Part shown: one piece after another, positions 48,474 through 59,159 of the stretch
Numbering within the stretch: the stretch's first letter is position 1
How the letters are laid out: the number at the start of each line of letters is the position of its first letter
NCBI GenBank assembly: GCA_025201375.1
Contig: JAIWZP010000009.1
Location: forward strand, 648,290-712,289
Direction: 5' to 3'
DNA length: 64,000 nucleotides
DNA from: Gongronella butleri
Lineage: Eukaryota; Mucoromycota; Mucoromycetes; Mucorales; Cunninghamellaceae
Translations under genes and position numbers: made by a program
Notes under the pieces: model-generated
What the model was told of the DNA's origin: nothing
Database searches by the model: none
Seen by the model: only the letters and a program-made list of their open reading frames with translations

Positions 48474-48660
48474 CAAAAATTGGAATGTTTGCGCTTTATT
48501 TTTATCAAAATAAAGGTAAGAGTGAGGGACGGGGGTGTGGGGCGAACGTGCTCCCCTTTTGTCGCCATGGGGGAGCATAGCAAATGGATTCGTGCGTTCT
48601 CATTGGCCACTAACCTTTATTTTTTTCCTTTTCTAGTGCAATAGAGTCTATTGCCCGTAA
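48474..48660 (+). other. Fanzor 3' flank: 3'UTR-type intron enclosing a hairpin
   Basis: After the Fanzor stop, a GTAAGAG donor at 48516, a CACTAAC branch site near 48608 and a TTTTCTAG acceptor ending at 48636 define a 121-nt intron with no coding role. Inside it TGCTCCCC (48549-48556) pairs perfectly with GGGGAGCA (48570-48577) around a 13-nt loop. Directly after the acceptor comes a 15-bp palindrome, CAATAGA-G-TCTATTG (48639-48653). Guide RNAs of TnpB and Fanzor proteins come from the 3' end of the nuclease gene, so this is a candidate scaffold. That function is inference. Confidence 0.4.
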
Positions 48661-51204
48661 ATATGTCTTTTTGCAGAACCAGGGCTAAATAATGCCTTTT
48701 GGGACGCCCAAATGCATCCCATTCAGGCCATCCTTCCACGGAGCAGAGGCAAAAAGCAGCATTTAAGCCTTTGGTCTCAAAAGCGCTTTTCTGCCGCATG
48801 GTGGCCCCAAACAAGGCGTTCTCATTTGTCAGCTGATGGAACACACATCATGCAACATCTGTGTTACACATCCCATTTCTTTGTCTTTCTGTCTTTTTTT
48901 TTTTTTTTTTTTTGTGGGCACGCTCGGCCACGCGTTCCAGCGCCCCAGTGCCATTTGACGCGATCAAAAAATGCAAAAAAAGGCGCGGATTTTAAAATCC
49001 CGCGCTGTGGCATAATAAAAAGATCACTCTTTGATCCCTTCAGCCACGTTATTCGACTGCTGAGCGGAGGTGCGATATCACTGCAATAAAAAAAATCAGG
49101 ATCAAGTGCATCGCGTTCGCGCAAATCTCCAAAATGGCGATTTTTGCATGTTACAAGGCCGCATCGCGTCAACCTGGCACGAAACAAGTCCCAAAATGCG
49201 TTCCAGCGTGTTGCAGCCAACTGGAAACACCCCGTGGAAGGCACCTTTTTGGACCAGGCGCAAATCATTGCCGCGCAAAACACGCAAATCAAAATGAACC
49301 GTGGCGAGCTCTCAAACCAAAAATCACGCCAAACTTGTACACGAGATGCATCGTAAGGTGAAACGATGAAAAACACCCAAAAAGAATTGGATCGCCCTGC
49401 TGGTTGACGAGCAATGGGCAATTTTAGATTTAATTTCAACAGCAAATTGCATAAGAAAAACGCGCTCATAGATCTCCGCTGACACATCCACTAGCTCGAG
49501 AGACGCCGGGTGCATGGGTTTGATTGAAGCAGACGCGTCTAACTCGACTCTAGACGCGCTTCATCACGCGTCGAAAATTATATATGATTTTGAAACCGCA
49601 TCAAAAATGCCAAAAATGCACTTTTTTAATTGATCAGCCATGTCCACGTACGCAGCGAGCCACACTCTTTCTGATGGTGTGAGTTTCTCGGAGATACAAG
49701 CACTTTTCATCGAGATGCCCTTGACCTGAAAATAAAGCCTCAGTCTCATTTTGCGTCAGAACCAGTCAATGAACCCCTGGTTTTTATTCGACTTTCGTCG
49801 GTGAATGAGATACGTGTATCATGTGGTTGAATGGCGTGACGATTACTCGACCTAAATTTCGTCATTTCCAATTCCTCGACTGCACCCCTTGGAAAAAATC
49901 GTGGTTTTGAAAATCGTGCTTGCGCGCAACCCGGCGATCGTGATGCTGCGTGAATGGGCTCATACGAACGTAAAAGGCTGAAAGCATCGATTGGTTGAGT
50001 GGACTTACCTGTAGGCTGTCAATTTTTCACCAGTAATCAAAAAAATCGATAAAAATCTCTGTTTGCCATTTTGTCTGCAAACACACGCGCTGATCTCCAT
50101 TATTGCTGCGTGAGCATTCGAGTACAAAAAAAGCCGGAATCTTTCTACAGCTCACTTAAAACATATGTAAACTTTAAAGCATGGAGCTATGCATAAAAAT
50201 GACAAAAAATACGCCAATTCAATTTTTCTGGCGTTACAGCCATCCGATCGTGAGCAAACTTGGGCCCGTCGCTCTTCATGTGTACTGAAGGAATCGGTCA
50301 AAGTTTGGGCAGTCAAAGCTGGTCTGCGGAAAAGATACGCTTGAAAAATCGAATCCCAAGAGTGCACGACAAGCCGTTTGCCGCGAAATCTAATAAAAAG
50401 TCAGCAATCTTCCGTTTCAGTATCATATACATCAGTTTGGGCTCACTTGGACGAGTTCATCCACGAGAACTCGCAAGGTGAAGCGTGAATCAGTCAAAAA
50501 ACCACATTTTAGTCGTTATTTTCTCGTTTGACAGAGAAACAATCAATTGAAACGTGCGAGATCTCACGAAAACATCGAGATGAGGTAGCCAAGAGCCTTG
50601 TGCTCTAATGACTATTATACAGCATTGCGCAAACTTGGCAAATTTACTATAAGCAACTCGTAAAAAAAGGCAAATCCTCTTTTTCCTGACGCGTTGTAGC
50701 TTTCGGCGCGTTGCCTGTGACATGCCTTTTTTTTTTCTTGTAGGCCACGGACCGTGCGTGTAAACAGAACCCCAAATCAGCCCGCCCAATGGCATGTGCA
50801 TCACAGCTTGCGCGGTGAAAAAAAAATTAAAAAATTAAAAATTGATCACCACGGCCTTTTGACGTGGTCCCCTTTTTAGCCTTGGGCGCCGTGCACGGGC
50901 GACTGACACCAGTTTTTCGGAGACGAGAGCGGCGTACCAATTCTGATAGCTATTCATTTGTCACATTACCGGGTCTAGCCGGTATATGTGTGCTATCATT
51001 GGTCAGGCATGACGCACGAAACAAGGGTACAATTCATGCTCCAGTTCAATTTCAAGGTCGATTTTTTTATTTTAAGAAGGTTATGTTACAAGGTGTTGGT
51101 ACAAAAAAAAATAAAACCCAAAAAAGCACCAAAGACAAGGGGACGCATCCTCGGTACAAAAAAAAAAAGTTGGAGATCTCTATTTGACGCAGATCAGAGC
51201 AAGC
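48661..51204. repeat. Gene-free stretch with dispersed repeats
   Basis: No supported gene. About 49335-49920 is the partner of 34320-34910 (see that entry) and contains the GACGCG-n8-CGCGTC hairpin at 49553-49572. The remainder (49950-51200) has short AT-rich frames only. The poly-T run near 48893-48914 and A runs near 51100-51170 are the only other features I can see. Confidence 0.45.
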
Positions 51205-52423
51205 TTAAAGCTTGGAGGCACCCTTGCGAGCAACGGTGGCGGTGATAAGACCTAAAAAAGAAGGGAAAATTCAAAAATCAGCTCATTGTTCCGTGTACCC
51301 TTGCCCAATGGGTCCCTTTTTTTTCCTTTTTCCATGGTGCTTACCGGAGGGGTCGGCCTGGGGGTGGTAGACCTCGAGGTTCTTGCCCTCGTTGTTGATG
51401 CCAAACTTGCCCAAGTCAACGCCAACATAGTGCTTGTTGGGCAGAGCATACGAGACCTCGGCGATCTCGGGGTAGGCCTCCAAGGCGCGGGTCTGCATGA
51501 GGTACATGGTGGCCTGGACGGACGCGGAGTCGTCAGTGGCAAAGGTGTCGCAGGTGATTTGGCGCATGCCCTGGTGGATGACGGGGTAGTTGATGTTGCG
51601 CAGGGTTTGCGAGTCGGAGGCGGTGAAGGTCCACTCGCAATCGACGGCAGTGGAGAAGATGCGGTCCCAGACCTCGGGCAGGGAGGTGTATTGGTCGCGA
51701 TAGAAGCCGTGGAAGGCCGAGCCGGTCGTCTTGAGCACAAGAAGCTTCTTCAGGCCAGACTTGATGGTGATCTTGTTACCAGCACGTTGGTGCACCACAG
51801 AGGTGGTCTGGACATCCTCGCCGTCACGGACGAACGAGTGGGGGTGGGGCTTGCCATCGACAACCAGGCGAGTCCACTTGTGCTTGATGATGTCGACGTA
51901 AGCGTGCGAGATGTGCGCATACTGCTTCAAAACGTGCTCAGTGATCTCCTGGGCAAACACCTCAATGTTGTCGACGTTTTGCGACTTCTTGGCAATGATC
52001 TGCACAGTGTTCTTGCAGGTATCTGATGCAAAAAAAAAAAAGCAAAAAAAAAGAACCCTTGTCAGCGCCAATTCCTCCTCTTTTTCCCAAATTCACCCCA
52101 ATGCGCCTTCCCCCCCCCCCAATTCCTTGTCCTTTTGCTTACCGGTGGTGACGACAACCGAGTTGTCGGCGTGGGTGTAAGAGGTGGCAATATCACCATC
52201 CAACAACAAGCGAACCTAAGAAAAAAAACGACAAAAAAAAAGGCCGTGTGAGTAACCTTTGTTCTTGTCGCGTGGTATGCGTCTTCGCCATCGTCCAAAA
52301 AGGCCAACTTACGGTGAGTTCAGTGCAGCGCTGGGTCTGGCCCTCGCGGTAGACACGCATAATGCGGACAAGGTCCTTGCCATAGCGGGTCGCCTTCAAG
52401 TAAACGTTGTTGTTGGAAGCCAT
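51205..52423 (-). CDS. Urate oxidase (uricase), peroxisomal
   Basis: Four exons (52313-52423, 52143-52215, 51345-52022, 51205-51251) encode 302 residues, the normal size. Uricase motifs are plain: NNNVYLKATRYGKDLVRIMR, DGDIATSYTHADNSVVVTTD and DTCKNTVQIIAKKSQNVDNI, with the catalytic Lys and Thr positions present. Further on are HKWTRLVVDGKPHPHSFVRD, KTTGSAFHGFYRDQYTSLPE, YPVIHQGMRQITCDTFATDD and PNKHYVGVDLGKFGINNEG. The protein ends in SKL, a type 1 peroxisomal targeting signal, encoded by the short last exon. It oxidises urate to 5-hydroxyisourate. Together with the allantoicase-lyase gene at 42440-44331 it marks a purine-nitrogen utilisation neighbourhood. A pair of inverted GATAAG sites lies about 410 bp upstream. 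Confidence 0.95.
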
Positions 52424-54008
52424 AGTTGTAAAAGTGTTGAGAGTTGGAGAGGTAAAGAGATAAAGAAAAGAAGAAAAAATGAAAATAGGGGGGACCCGCT
52501 TTTATAGCATCCATTTGTGCCCAAAAAGCGCATTTGGGCAAGCTCCGAAAAATATAGCAATTATAGCGATTGTACGCCCGCCCTCCCCCACAATTTTGCT
52601 GGCCGGCCCTGCTCAGTGCCTCACCTTTGCGTGTGAATCATTATAATTGGTAGAATTGACTGACAGGTCCCTCATTAAAAGGAAAAAATAAAACAAAAAG
52701 AAAAGATGGCGTGACAAATCGAGCCTTCGTTGACGCGTTCATGCGATTAGACTTTTCTTTCCTTCCAAGATGGCCCTCACTATGTAACAATGAGAGCCAG
52801 GGCCATGCTGCCCCACGTTCAAAGCTTATGTTGCTTATCTGGAAATTGATAAGATATGCCGGCCCCATTCCCTTTAAAATACAAGACGCGTCCCCCCCCC
52901 TTGGCCTTGTTCCTTTCATCACATGGCTCGACATATAATGTGGTCAGAAAATACAGAGGCCAGAACAATTGTCTTGTACCGCCGCGTCAAAAGCAAGCGT
53001 GGCACACCGGGTGTGGGGAAAAACGAGGCGCATCTGCTCCCAATTGAGGCAGCCAGGCAATCGCGTGGAAGGGAACACGAACCCTGTCTAGGTGCCACCA
53101 GAAAATAGGGAAGCAACAGAATTTCAGCCAAGGAAAAAAAAAAAAAAAAAAAAAGAGAGAGAGAAAATACGCGTGTGAGCGTGTCAATGTCCCATTGCCG
53201 TGCTATTTTGCGACAAACGAGGGCGCCCTGTTGTGGTGCATGATAATGCGTTCGAGAAGGTCATGTAATGGCTAGGGTGGAGGTGACCAGGGATCTTTGG
53301 GATGGCCGGAGGTGGAATTTTCGCGTCCAACCCCGCATACGTGGCGTGCCATCTTGTAGTCGGCACAATTGTGCCAAGGACGGCCCGCTGCAAAAGGTGT
53401 ACTTAGCCATTGCCATTGCGCAAGATGCATGGGCCACATACTTTGGTCGTCCAAACGCGTTTGCAATTGAGATTTTGCGGTTTGTGGCATTTTGGTCGCC
53501 CTGAAGGACCCCATATTCCAGATAATGGACAAGCCTACTCTCTATAATCGATATCCTCGACGCTCTGTGTAAGGGTCGTGCGAAAAATTATACTTGTTCC
53601 CAAGAGCCATTTTTTACGCTTCTTCATTCTAAAACACGGCAATACACCTTGTCCAGCCACCAAACCCGCATCATGAAACGTCCATATTGGTCCTGGAAGA
53701 TGCATGCGCTTTCTTTAACAGCTCACGTTGTCATGAAATAAATCGGGAGCCCACCACAATCCTCAATGTCAATTAAAAAAAAAAAAAAAAAAACGAAAAT
53801 GCGGGGTCCATCTTTCTGCAAATGGTCGGCAAAGGCCTTGTACGACATGGGGTCCATACACGTGGCTACACCGACCTCGATTTATAAGATTGAAGGGATA
53901 GATGGGAAAATGCAATTGTTGAGGAAAAAAAAAAGAAGGGATGAGAGACATTGCAAAAAAAGATGAGAGAAATGGCAAGAGAGATGAAAAAAAAATAAAG
54001 AGATTGGA
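52424..54008. other. Intergenic region between uricase and PUS7
   Basis: Apart from the GATA pair, I see A-rich runs at about 53133-53155 and 53774-53793 and a purine-rich AGAGAGAG tract near 53153-53164. Open frames are short and have no recognisable product. No gene is called. Confidence 0.4.
52834..52853. promoter_or_regulatory. Inverted pair of GATAAG sites upstream of uricase
   Basis: CTTATC at 52834-52839 and GATAAG at 52848-52853 form an inverted pair separated by 8 bp, about 410 bp upstream of the uricase ATG. Fungal nitrogen regulators of the AreA/Nit2/Gln3 GATA family bind such sites and activate purine-catabolic genes when ammonium is scarce. Position and orientation fit; binding is inferred. 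Confidence 0.45.
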
Positions 54009-56711
54009 CTACGAATGCTTGAGCTTTGCCTGCGATTGCGAGGCGGTCTCGGAGCGCATGATTTCGCGGAGTGCCATGGTCGCGTACTGGCTTGTGCCAA
54101 GCGTGAATTCCGTGCGGAGCGCGAGATGCTGGCCATTGGCGACACCCGTGGGTTCAGGATTGCCTTGCGCGCGATCCAAGTCCGTGTTGAACAGCTTCTC
54201 TGTGGGGTCGTCGTACCGGATGAACGTCCACGACAGATCCTTGGGCATGGCCATCATGCATCGGTAGTCACCGGCAAAATCGCTGCCAAAAAAAAAAGGC
54301 AAAATTGTAAATATGATGCACTCTGCATGTTTGAGCGCGATTTCTACCTGTAGAAATTGTCTTTTTTGTTGAATTCGATACCATCCTCGTCTAATGCAAA
54401 AACATGGAGAGCGTCAGTGACGTTGTTTTGCGCTTGCCACCACACTTTTTACCCATGAATTGCTTGAACAAAAGGCCAATGTCATTGTCAGGGTACACAG
54501 AGCGCGTGCCGGGCAGAGGATACACAACGTCGTGGATGGTATACTTATCGATATTGTCCTTGGTCAGAACAATCGGCACCTTTCTCTAAAATGGAGAGAG
54601 AAAAAAAAAAAAGAGGGTGAGTTGACCCATTGTGTATTCCAAGCGCTGCGTGCTTACAACCGAGGGATCGCGGCGGCCGACATTGTTGTTTTTCTGCGAC
54701 TTGTTAGTCTTGTTGGCCGCGCCCTTGTCTTGTTCAGCAAGAACAAGATCGCCCAGCAGGGGTGCTGTGCATCCATGGCGTCTGGAGCGCTCGGACACCA
54801 CGCGATTCCAAATATATGACTGGTAGGCATGGATGTACATGGTATACATCGATCGAGGCAACTATAATCGATATAAAAAAACAGGGTGGAGAAGATGGAT
54901 GGTGTAAGCAACTTTAAACTTTTTTTTTCTCAGAACTCTTTTTTTTTCTTACGCATTTCAAGGCGCGGAAATGGTCCTCGGGAAAGCGCTCGTAGCTACG
55001 CAGCAACTTGATCTCCACATTGGCACGCTTGGGCATCAAAGCCAACGTTGCCTCAGCATCGCGCGTCTCTTTCCATTTTTGGCGCGCACGATCAAAGCCC
55101 TCATTATCTATATTGTTGCGCAAGAGATGCCGGGGTAAGCAAATATGAAAAGTAAGGGAGAAAATGAGCATTACCACCAGGTCGAGGCATGAGGATGAGG
55201 TCGGTCGCCTTGGCAAAGTCCTTTTTCATCATGCAGCGGCCAATTTCATGCGTCATGATCGTGCCCGTGCCAAAGCGCTGCATGCCAAAGTAATTCAAGA
55301 ACCCGTGCGCCTTGAGCTCCTCCAGCGACTTGGTGATTGTCGCCTCATCGGCGCCCGTCACATCTCGGAGCACAATCGTGAACCTGTTACCACCGTGATC
55401 GCCGAGCGTCAGACCCTGCTTGACAAACCTGAATGATTTTAAAAAGACATCCATGAGACGTGACACGCTCGACAAGCCATCCAAAAAGTTGATCAAACTT
55501 ACTTTAGGTCGCCCACATAGATGCCGCGACGCTCGAGCTCCTCGCGCGCAGCCAAAAAGCGTTCGGGGCGGCCTCGGCTGATCGTCATGGATTGCACCGT
55601 GATGGCACGCGCGTCCTTGGTGCCCGCGTAGCCAATATGCTTGAGCGGCGTGCTAATTTTTTTTTTAAAAAAACAAAAAAAAAAAAACAAAATGAGCGAC
55701 GCCAAATCAGCAAACGCGCAATTTCCTCTTTACCGAGTCGACTTTGCAATTGTGTGGACCGCATTCATCGTGTCGCTGCCAGTCTTGAGCACAGTGAATT
55801 GCAGGTAGTTGCCGAGCTTATCAAAATCAATGTATACGGTGCGTCCTGCAGATCAAACAAACAACAAAAAATGATAAAAATGAGGATCCATGCCTCTTTT
55901 TACACTGGTGTCGCATCAACGCACCGAAATCATCGTTGTTCTCGGGCCAGCACACGGTCAGCAACTCATTGCGCGCGCTCGACTTAAGCGTCACGCCCAA
56001 ACGCGCCACAAGGTCGTAAAAGCCCATTCGTTGTTCCTGCGTGGCCTATAAACACCAAAAAAAAAATCCATTCAGCCCGTTTTGCGCACTAATTCCCACC
56101 CTATAGAGTGATGTTACCTTGACTTCAAAGAGGCGATCAATGTCGTCGGGATGAGCGAGGAAATCGCGGAATTCAGCAGCCACCTTGTCGTCAAAAAGGG
56201 CAGCCACTTTGGCATCGCGCTCATCGTCCGTCATCTTTGGTTCATCCGTCTAGTATGATCGCAAATGCAAAGAAACAGGCATGTCAGCCGACGTGATGGA
56301 AAAGAGGAGGGCGGGCCGAGCGCTTGATTTACCTGCGGCTTGAGGCTGGGTTGATCAAAATTCGTGAGATGCACCGTGTTGCCCTCCATATCCACTTCAT
56401 TGACAAGAAAATCCTCCTTTCTACGACAAAAAAAGAAATGCTTGTTGAGACCATGATGTGCTCCCCATCCAATCATTGCTCTAGAAAGCCACCACGGGCC
56501 CTTACCGGTGCTTGAGGATACAATGGAAGCTGGGCAGATCAGGGTGCACGTAGGCCGTGATGCCCACATCCTTCTCCAGCACGGTCGGCATGTCCTTGCG
56601 CACACGCTTGTTGCTGCTGCCGCTCATGTTGCTATCCTCGGCGTCATCAGAGCTCGTGCGCTTGCCGAGAGAGCCCTGATTCTTGCTAAAAGTGCTGGCG
56701 ATCTGTCCCAT
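54009..56711 (-). CDS. PUS7: tRNA/RNA pseudouridine synthase Pus7 (TruD family)
   Basis: Twelve exons (56506-56711, 56333-56420, 56118-56249, 55925-56045, 55734-55845, 55503-55652, 55175-55428, 54953-55107, 54658-54861, 54453-54585, 54348-54390, 54009-54282), phases agreeing, give about 623 residues. TruD motifs are present in order: DVGITAYVHPDLPSFHCILK, RKEDFLVNEVDMEGNTVHL, LQFTVLKTGSDTMNAVHTIA, the catalytic motif HIGYAGTKDARAITVQ with its Asp, GGNRFTIVLRDV, and FLNYFGMQRFGTG. Pus7 modifies U35 of tRNA-Tyr, U13 of several tRNAs, U2 snRNA and mRNAs. A late exon carries YIHAYQSYIWNRVVSERSRR. The N-terminal 45 residues are Ser-rich and basic (NKRVRKDMP), probably a nuclear-localisation segment. 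A Lys/Asn-rich loop (KTNKSQKNNN) is an insertion. Confidence 0.93.
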
Positions 56712-59159
56712 GGTGAAGAAAACGAAAAAAAAGAGTGAGAAAAAAAATTAATTTTGAAACGGCGCGCCTTTTTGACACCTTCAGGTCCCCGCTGGCGCAG
56801 GCTGGCGCATAATTCATAATTATATCATAATAAATATCAAGCAGGCCATTTGACTTATACTATAGGTACTGTATTCAGCGAGCATCCTCAAAACAGCACT
56901 TTGGCCCCATTGTACTTTTACAAAAACCACCTACTGTATCATATTGTCGAGACAACAGACAAAAATGAAGCGAATCACATTTTTTGCCAAGTCACATATG
57001 ATAATCACCCTTTGGTTTTCAATACGGTATCATTTTCGTAGATGAACAATGCAGGTTTACCCTTGGTATGACTTATGATGAGTGGCGTGGCGATCCGAGT
57101 ACTGTACTGAAATTTTACTGCTCTGAAATGCCCACTGGCCCCATTTCAAAAGCATTACAGTAGAAAATCCCCATTCATGATGTGATAAGCAACACTGCTC
57201 GCTAGCAAGTGTGCGCTCGTCCATGAGACTTATTGTCATTTGTGCTTTTTGGCTACTTGCTATGTACTCGACAGCAAAGTAAAAACCGGAGGTAAATCGG
57301 GCCGTTGACGAGCGAGAAAATCGATATTTCTCTAAGAATTCACAATTTCGGCTCTGGCGCGCTAAATTACGTATTGTTATTCGATCATGCGGCTAAAACG
57401 AGCTGGGGGTTTTCTTCGAATTTTACTTTGTAATATTAGCAACCATGATACGTTTGCGCTGCTTCACTTCAAGGACGAAGATCGAAGAGCAAGCGGCAAC
57501 CTTTTATTACCTGTACGCCATTGAAAAAAATATTATCCATCTGCCCAAGGCTTACAGCCGAGGCCAAAGTCAACCCAAGCCTAGTGCACAACAAGACCGT
57601 CATTTACATAAGTTAACGTGCCACAGGCAGCAATAACAGCGCGGGGCGGGCATTGAAAGAGCTACGCGCAATTTGGTAGATGCACCGGCGGTCACCTACT
57701 CACCTTGCTGCTCGTGCAGCCATGGAATGGAAGTGATGTCGCGCAGAGAGCTGTGCGTGCGCACAAGTTCCAGGGCTCTATGAGCACTGATGCCATCAGA
57801 GGGCGTGATGCCATTGTACAGCACCCCAGCAAACCCCAAAAGTCCACAAGCTATTTGTGCAAAAAAAAAAAGGGGGAGGCGCATCGACAATCACTATCGC
57901 CGCTGACGAAATTGAGATGTTTTCATTTGTTAGGATATCTCCAAAGTCCAACGGCGTTTATCCACCAAATGCCGATGCGCACCGCAGCCACCACCATCGT
58001 CACCATCGACCATCCGCAACGGCGTCACACGCGCGTCGCAGACCCATCACCATCGCCACCATCCCCAACGGCGTCACGCGCCGCGGCACCGTCACCATCG
58101 CCACCATCCCCAACGGCGGCGTCACGCGCGCGTCGCAGCACCAGCAGCACCAGCACCATCCCCGTGCCTACCTACAGTATGATTTTCTGTTGTTCATAAA
58201 TCGAGAATTGGGCAGCTGCATTTTTTGACTTTAATACAGTAATATCTTGCTGAGCGCCCAGGAATGCACTGAGATGAATTAATAACGCGATGATGCCCCT
58301 GGATGTAAAATTTGATTTGGAATCCAATGGTGTTACTTTCAAGCCTCGCTCGTTTAGTAAAAACACCTGATGATAAGCGCACTTTTTTTGCCGCCAAAGG
58401 CCAAAATACTGTAATTGCGTACTGTAAACCGCGTAAAGTACAATTATCTCGAAATTTCATTAAGTTAACGGACACCGTGTGAGAAATTTATTCAATTCTA
58501 AATCAAATTTTACATCTGTTTACGTGCGCAGAATTACGAAGTGAGCGATTTTTGAAGCACTTGTATTAGAGCAAACTTCAAAGACAGGGCAAAATCGGCG
58601 CAAATCGCTAAATGCTCAAAATCCAGCAATCTGACATGCATTTCAGACTTCACCGTGCGATTTAGAATCATCAATTACCCCTAGAACGTCTGTCAAAGCA
58701 TCACAAATGCAAAGCCAAATGCACTCAAAAAGCCAATGCGATTGCCCAATTCTCGATTTTTATGAACAGAAAATCCTAGCTAGGCCTTGAGTGAAAGCCG
58801 TCCAAACAGTACAAAATTTTCAATGTCGAATTGTCGATATTCTCAGCAACGTATACAGTACTGTACAGTAATGACACCAGTTTCATCGATGGATGGCTCG
58901 ATGGCTACTGTAAAACTCGCAGAAAAAATTCACTTTTCCATCAAAATCTTTGATCGCTATCATACGTACGGTAGTTGCTCGACAATGGTCTAATAAACGT
59001 GTGATTTTTATTCCGGTATTACTAACAACAAGGTCCGGAGGCCTTGGCCTGGCCTGGCAAGATGTGGGGTCACTTCTTGACGTTGAAAAATGCTGGGCCA
59101 CGATAGCCATATTTTTTGATTTCCTCTTCTCATGAGCAATTATAATAAAACCCGCATGT
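56712..59159. repeat. Gene-free stretch with decayed repeats
   Basis: No supported gene. The block AAGTAAAAACCGGAGGTAAA near 57277 matches AAGTAAAAACCGGGGATCAA near 34995, followed in both by GGCCGTTG and CGAGAAAATCG. TACAGTA-type motifs occur near 56870, 56935 and 58855. A block GATTTTTATTCCGGTATTAC near 59003 resembles one near 34160. Confidence 0.45.
57975..58160. repeat. GC-rich minisatellite
   Basis: Three to four imperfect units built from CACCATCGCCACCATCCCCA and ACGGCGTCACGCGC blocks, about 45-50 bp each. The units keep an open frame on the plus strand rich in Pro and Ser, but the surrounding sequence shows no gene. Confidence 0.6.

Noticed and set aside
44332..48660. Terminal inverted repeats bounding the Fanzor gene
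   Set aside because: Short matches (CAATAG near 44523 and 48639) occur, but no convincing inverted pair with target duplication was seen at both edges.
57705..58199. 164-codon plus-strand frame over the minisatellite
   Set aside because: Its open length comes from repeat units; no homologous domain or start context.
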